Assembly: GCA_002887195.1 (NCBI GenBank)
Contig: PJAB01001141.1
Span: 1-16,874, forward strand
DNA: 16,874 nt
DNA from: Chrysochromulina parva
Lineage: Eukaryota; Haptophyta; Prymnesiales; Chrysochromulinaceae
Direction of reading: 5' to 3'
The translations under genes were made by a program, and so were the position numbers. The notes beneath the pieces were generated by a model. It did not search any database, was not told the origin of the DNA, and saw only the letters and a program-made list of their open reading frames with translations. This document shows positions 14,186 to 16,874 of this stretch, piece by piece (positions within the stretch are counted from its first letter, which is position 1; the number at the start of each line of letters is the position of its first letter).

Positions 14186-16852
14186 ATGGAAGGCCCTGGT
14201 GCCCGCTCCGGTAGCATCGACAGCGGGGACTTTGTGCATCGACCCGGAGCGAGCAATGCAGAACAGAGCTTCCGAGCAGACCATACCCTGGATGCCCTCA
14301 TCCCTCCGGAGGAGGCGCCCATGAGGGAACTCTCCCTGGATGCGAGCATTTTCCGAACGTCCTACTTCCTGCATGTGCTCACCGATGCGACGTCATCGAT
14401 CTCCTTCCTCATGTTCGTTACGTACAACGTCGGGTATGGCACCTTACCGCACGGCATGTCACCGGAGCAAACCCCGATGTGCCCCGGATCACTCATCTGG
14501 TTGTTGACTTGCTTCATCATCCCCATCATCCTTGCGGTTCGCGTCGCCGTGCGCACCATGCTGCACTTTAGATGGATCGGCAGCGTCGACGAGATCGAGC
14601 GCGCCTCGTTCGTCGGCTCCGACGTGATGATGTACGGCTACGTGCTCTGTGCGGTGCTCACCGGATGGGTCCCCGTTTTCTTCCCCCCAGAGGACTCGTG
14701 CAGCGCCGACGACTTTTTCCAGTGGTATCAGCACATCTTCGCGGTGCTCGCGCCTTTATTTTCTTTGATCGAGGGCGCGCAGCTGATGGGTCTGCGCAAA
14801 TCGATGAATTCAATCCTTGTGGTCAGCGTGATCGGGCAGCTGCACTTCCTCCTCTTCAACGTGATGTTCGCGAACTCACTCGCGCGCCAGCTGCCCCCCG
14901 AGCGGCAGGCAACGCAGAGCCGGCTGCTCGCCATCTACCAGCTCTTCCAACATTTCGGCTTCTGCGCGGGGATTTGCTTTGGGCACATTCACTCGCGGCT
15001 GATGCGCCAGCTACTTGAGGAGCGCCAGATAGCTGCCGAGCGCAACTGCCGCCTCGAACAAATCCAGTGCGAGAAGCAACGCATTGAGCTCGATCGGCAG
15101 CTCTTGTGCCACCGATTTGAGCGCGCGCTGGCCGCTCAAACCGCCGGCGAGGGACGCAAGTCGCCGAGCGACTCCATGCCGTCGCTGTCTGAGGCCCCAG
15201 GAAGTACATATTCCGACCCGTCAGCGCCGACCAGAGAAAACACGAGGGGGGGGGGCGTTGCGCCGCCAGGAGAGACGGCAGCGCCGGCGCTCGCCGAAAG
15301 CTCCGGCGCGGCGCAGGTGACGGCGGTGGAGGTCGCACACGCGCCCGCCACGTTCGCCCGCTTGTCTACGGCCGTGGCGCCGCCCGTGGAGGAGGAGGAG
15401 TTGGACGACCCAGGCGAGTTGATCGTAGGCGAGTTGGCCGTTCTGCCCCCGGGCGTGCGGCTGCCGACTGCAGGGCTCTCTGAGAAGCTGTTCAAGGTGT
15501 TCACTGGGCCGGGCTCCTCTGCCGGCTGGACGGACCTGAGCTGTGCGATCCGCGGAGCACATGAGCATATGGTGGAGGAGATCGAGGAGATCGACGAGAT
15601 CGACGAGATCGACGAGATCCGCCAGCTGGCTAGCAAGGCCGCGACGGCTGATGATGGCGCTCGGCTGAGTCTGTCGCCCACCTCCAACGGACGCCTGAGT
15701 CTGTCGCCCACCCCCATCGGCGAGGACGGCGGCGAGGCGGTGGGCCATCATTCGTACATCGACGGCGAGTTGGCGGGCACGGGGGAGGGGAAGGAGTGGG
15801 AAGCCCGCTTCCCACCGGTGTCATACCCCAGCATTGGGGCTGAGACCGCGGGTTACGGGGTGAGAAGCGACCAGATGCCCTCGAGGCAGGTATTTGCGCC
15901 CCTATCCAGGCATGAGGCGATTCGCGTCGCTGAGCGCTATGCAAAGCCAGCAGCTCTGGCCGAGTACGGTGAGCTGGCTGCCGCGCTGCCGGCTGGGATG
16001 GAACGCCGAGTCGAGCTCTCTGATGGAAGGAGATCTGACCTCTCTGATGGAAGGAGATCTGACCTCACTGATGGAAGGAGTTCTGACCTCTCTGATGGGA
16101 CGGAGCGCCGAGTCGAGCTCACAGATGGGATCGAACGCCGCCCACAAACGAGCAAGCTCGTGCACGCGAAGCCGCCGCCGCCGCCGATGCCATCACTCGC
16201 GGGCGGTGAGGATGGCTCGGGGATGTCAGCGCAAGGGGGTGTGCAGATGACGGCGGCTGCAAAGCGCCGTCTCAAGCGTGAGAAGGCCGCCGCGCGTGAG
16301 AAGATGGTGATGCAGATGGCGCTCAACTCGGCGCATTCCTCGCTCGCGATGGTAAAACTCGGCGCTGATCTCGCCACCGTCGGCGGAGGAGGGCACATGG
16401 GCGGGATGCACATGGGCGGCGGAGGGATGCACATGGGCGGCGGAGGGATGCACATGGGCGGCGGAGGGATGCACATGGGCGGCGGAGGGATGCATATGGG
16501 CGGCATGCACATGGGCGGCGGGAGCGGGATGCACATGGGCGGCGGAGGGGGGCACATGGGCGGTGGTGGGATGCGCATGAACGGTAGTGGGGGGAGCATG
16601 GGATCGCCCATAGGCGGTGGAGGAGGGCATATGGGTGGTGGGGGGAACATGGGATCGCCCATGGCAGCAGGACCACATGGGAGTGCACCGTATGCTCCGC
16701 AGTGCGTCGACCCGATGGCGTCGGTGGTTAGCCCGGCGTATGCCTACGGTGCGACCCCACCCATGCCTCACTATGGCGCAGCGCCCAATCAGCTGAGGCA
16801 CCGCATGCCCCCTAACATGCGCATGCCCTCGCAATCCATGTCGCATTCGTGA
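14186..16852 (+). CDS. Six-transmembrane coiled-coil protein with Met/His/Gly-repeat tail, 888 aa
   Basis: The first ATG is at 14186, and the frame ends with TGA at 16850-16852. Residues 1-57 are soluble. Six hydrophobic segments follow at about 58-80, 102-124, 146-166, 182-203, 207-230 and 247-268. A charged coiled coil (269-315, for example LLEERQIAAERNCRLEQIQ) comes straight after TM6. This arrangement, six helices and then a signalling-type coiled coil, resembles membrane sensor proteins, but no kinase, cyclase or channel domain follows. The rest is low-complexity: two RLSLSPT words (493-509), an EEI/DEI repeat (464-478), four SDGRRSDL-type repeats (about 611-643), PPPPPMP (663-669), a basic helix AAAKRRLKREKAAAREKM (690-707), and a Gly-rich tail with seven MHM motifs (741-784). 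The MHM repeats could bind Cu(I) or another soft metal. I do not recognise the family. The gene is complete within the window. Confidence 0.75.
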   Translation: MEGPGARSGSIDSGDFVHRPGASNAEQSFRADHTLDALIPPEEAPMRELSLDASIFRTSYFLHVLTDATSSISFLMFVTYNVGYGTLPHGMSPEQTPMCPGSLIWLLTCFIIPIILAVRVAVRTMLHFRWIGSVDEIERASFVGSDVMMYGYVLCAVLTGWVPVFFPPEDSCSADDFFQWYQHIFAVLAPLFSLIEGAQLMGLRKSMNSILVVSVIGQLHFLLFNVMFANSLARQLPPERQATQSRLLAIYQLFQHFGFCAGICFGHIHSRLMRQLLEERQIAAERNCRLEQIQCEKQRIELDRQLLCHRFERALAAQTAGEGRKSPSDSMPSLSEAPGSTYSDPSAPTRENTRGGGVAPPGETAAPALAESSGAAQVTAVEVAHAPATFARLSTAVAPPVEEEELDDPGELIVGELAVLPPGVRLPTAGLSEKLFKVFTGPGSSAGWTDLSCAIRGAHEHMVEEIEEIDEIDEIDEIRQLASKAATADDGARLSLSPTSNGRLSLSPTPIGEDGGEAVGHHSYIDGELAGTGEGKEWEARFPPVSYPSIGAETAGYGVRSDQMPSRQVFAPLSRHEAIRVAERYAKPAALAEYGELAAALPAGMERRVELSDGRRSDLSDGRRSDLTDGRSSDLSDGTERRVELTDGIERRPQTSKLVHAKPPPPPMPSLAGGEDGSGMSAQGGVQMTAAAKRRLKREKAAAREKMVMQMALNSAHSSLAMVKLGADLATVGGGGHMGGMHMGGGGMHMGGGGMHMGGGGMHMGGGGMHMGGMHMGGGSGMHMGGGGGHMGGGGMRMNGSGGSMGSPIGGGGGHMGGGGNMGSPMAAGPHGSAPYAPQCVDPMASVVSPAYAYGATPPMPHYGAAPNQLRHRMPPNMRMPSQSMSHS
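15575..15619 (+). repeat. 9-bp tandem repeat encoding EEI/DEI
   Basis: Five in-frame 9-bp units of the form gasgagatc (gag or gac, then gag atc) encode EEIEEIDEIDEIDEI, an acidic amphipathic stretch in the six-TM protein. It is probably a coding microsatellite and liable to vary in length. Confidence 0.85.
16016..16111 (+). repeat. 24-bp tandem repeat, about four units
   Basis: Units beginning ctctctgatgg start at 16016, 16040, 16064 and 16088, the last diverging at its 3' end. The flanks also repeat: cgccgagtcgagctc occurs at both ends of the array (about 16004-16018 and 16106-16120). The array encodes SDGRRSDL-type octapeptides. Confidence 0.85.
16406..16537 (+). repeat. 21-bp tandem repeat encoding MHMGGGG
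   Basis: The first five units start at 16406, 16427, 16448, 16469 and 16490, with an exact 21-bp period and almost no divergence. Two irregular units follow. They encode seven MHM motifs separated by glycines. Near-identity at the DNA level indicates recent expansion or homogenisation. Confidence 0.9.
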
Positions 16853-16874
16853 ACAGAAGATGGCAATATCGCAC

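Noticed and set aside
1..16874. A bacterial-style defence, CRISPR or mobile-element system
   Set aside because: There are no repeat-spacer arrays, transposases, integrases or operon-like gene clusters. Gene content is eukaryotic nuclear.

Overview
The window reads as nuclear DNA of a GC-rich, intron-poor, flagellated unicellular eukaryote. The evidence is a ubiquitin-L40 ribosomal fusion, an ESCRT-associated Bro1/ALIX protein, a mitochondrially targeted SRP M-domain protein, long intronless reading frames with strong G/C third-position bias, and many low-complexity Ala/Pro/Gly tracts. A haptophyte-type alga is my best guess (inference only). There are no prokaryotic operons, CRISPR arrays, insertion sequences or convincing tRNA/rRNA genes.

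Layout. Positions 1-561 are AT-rich repeats followed by G-rich non-coding DNA. Two hypothetical genes on the minus strand follow (562-1887 and 2300-3214). A plus-strand hypothetical gene (3644-4945) is divergent from the second of them. An 805-bp gap at 4946-5750 holds an AT-rich island and a possible small structured transcript. A 1511-residue ALIX-like protein lies on the minus strand (5751-10286). It shares a short, probably bidirectional promoter with a plus-strand mitochondrial Ffh/SRP54 M-domain-like gene (10508-11326). That gene converges on a minus-strand ubiquitin-like/L40 fusion (11865-12251) across a G-tract-rich gap. Divergent from L40 is a GT-A-type glycosyltransferase-like gene without an obvious ATG (12534-13928). 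The window ends with a six-transmembrane, coiled-coil protein carrying a Met/His/Gly-repeat tail (14186-16852).

Three observations stand out. (1) The ALIX homologue has five perfect ubiquitin-interacting motifs and seven PPxY motifs in its tail; four of the UIMs lie in two copies of a nearly identical 161-bp in-frame duplication. (2) The ubiquitin half of the L40 fusion is only about 34% identical to canonical ubiquitin by hand alignment (26/76, ungapped) and has lost five of seven lysines, while L40 is about 77% identical to the human sequence. (3) The mitochondrial M-domain protein keeps the fold signature of Ffh but lacks both the GTPase domain and the SRP-RNA-binding motif, as expected for the MAP67-type family.

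The genes do not form an operon, and any functional link between them is speculative. Several long frames open only with TTG or GTG; starts given here are the first in-frame ATG.
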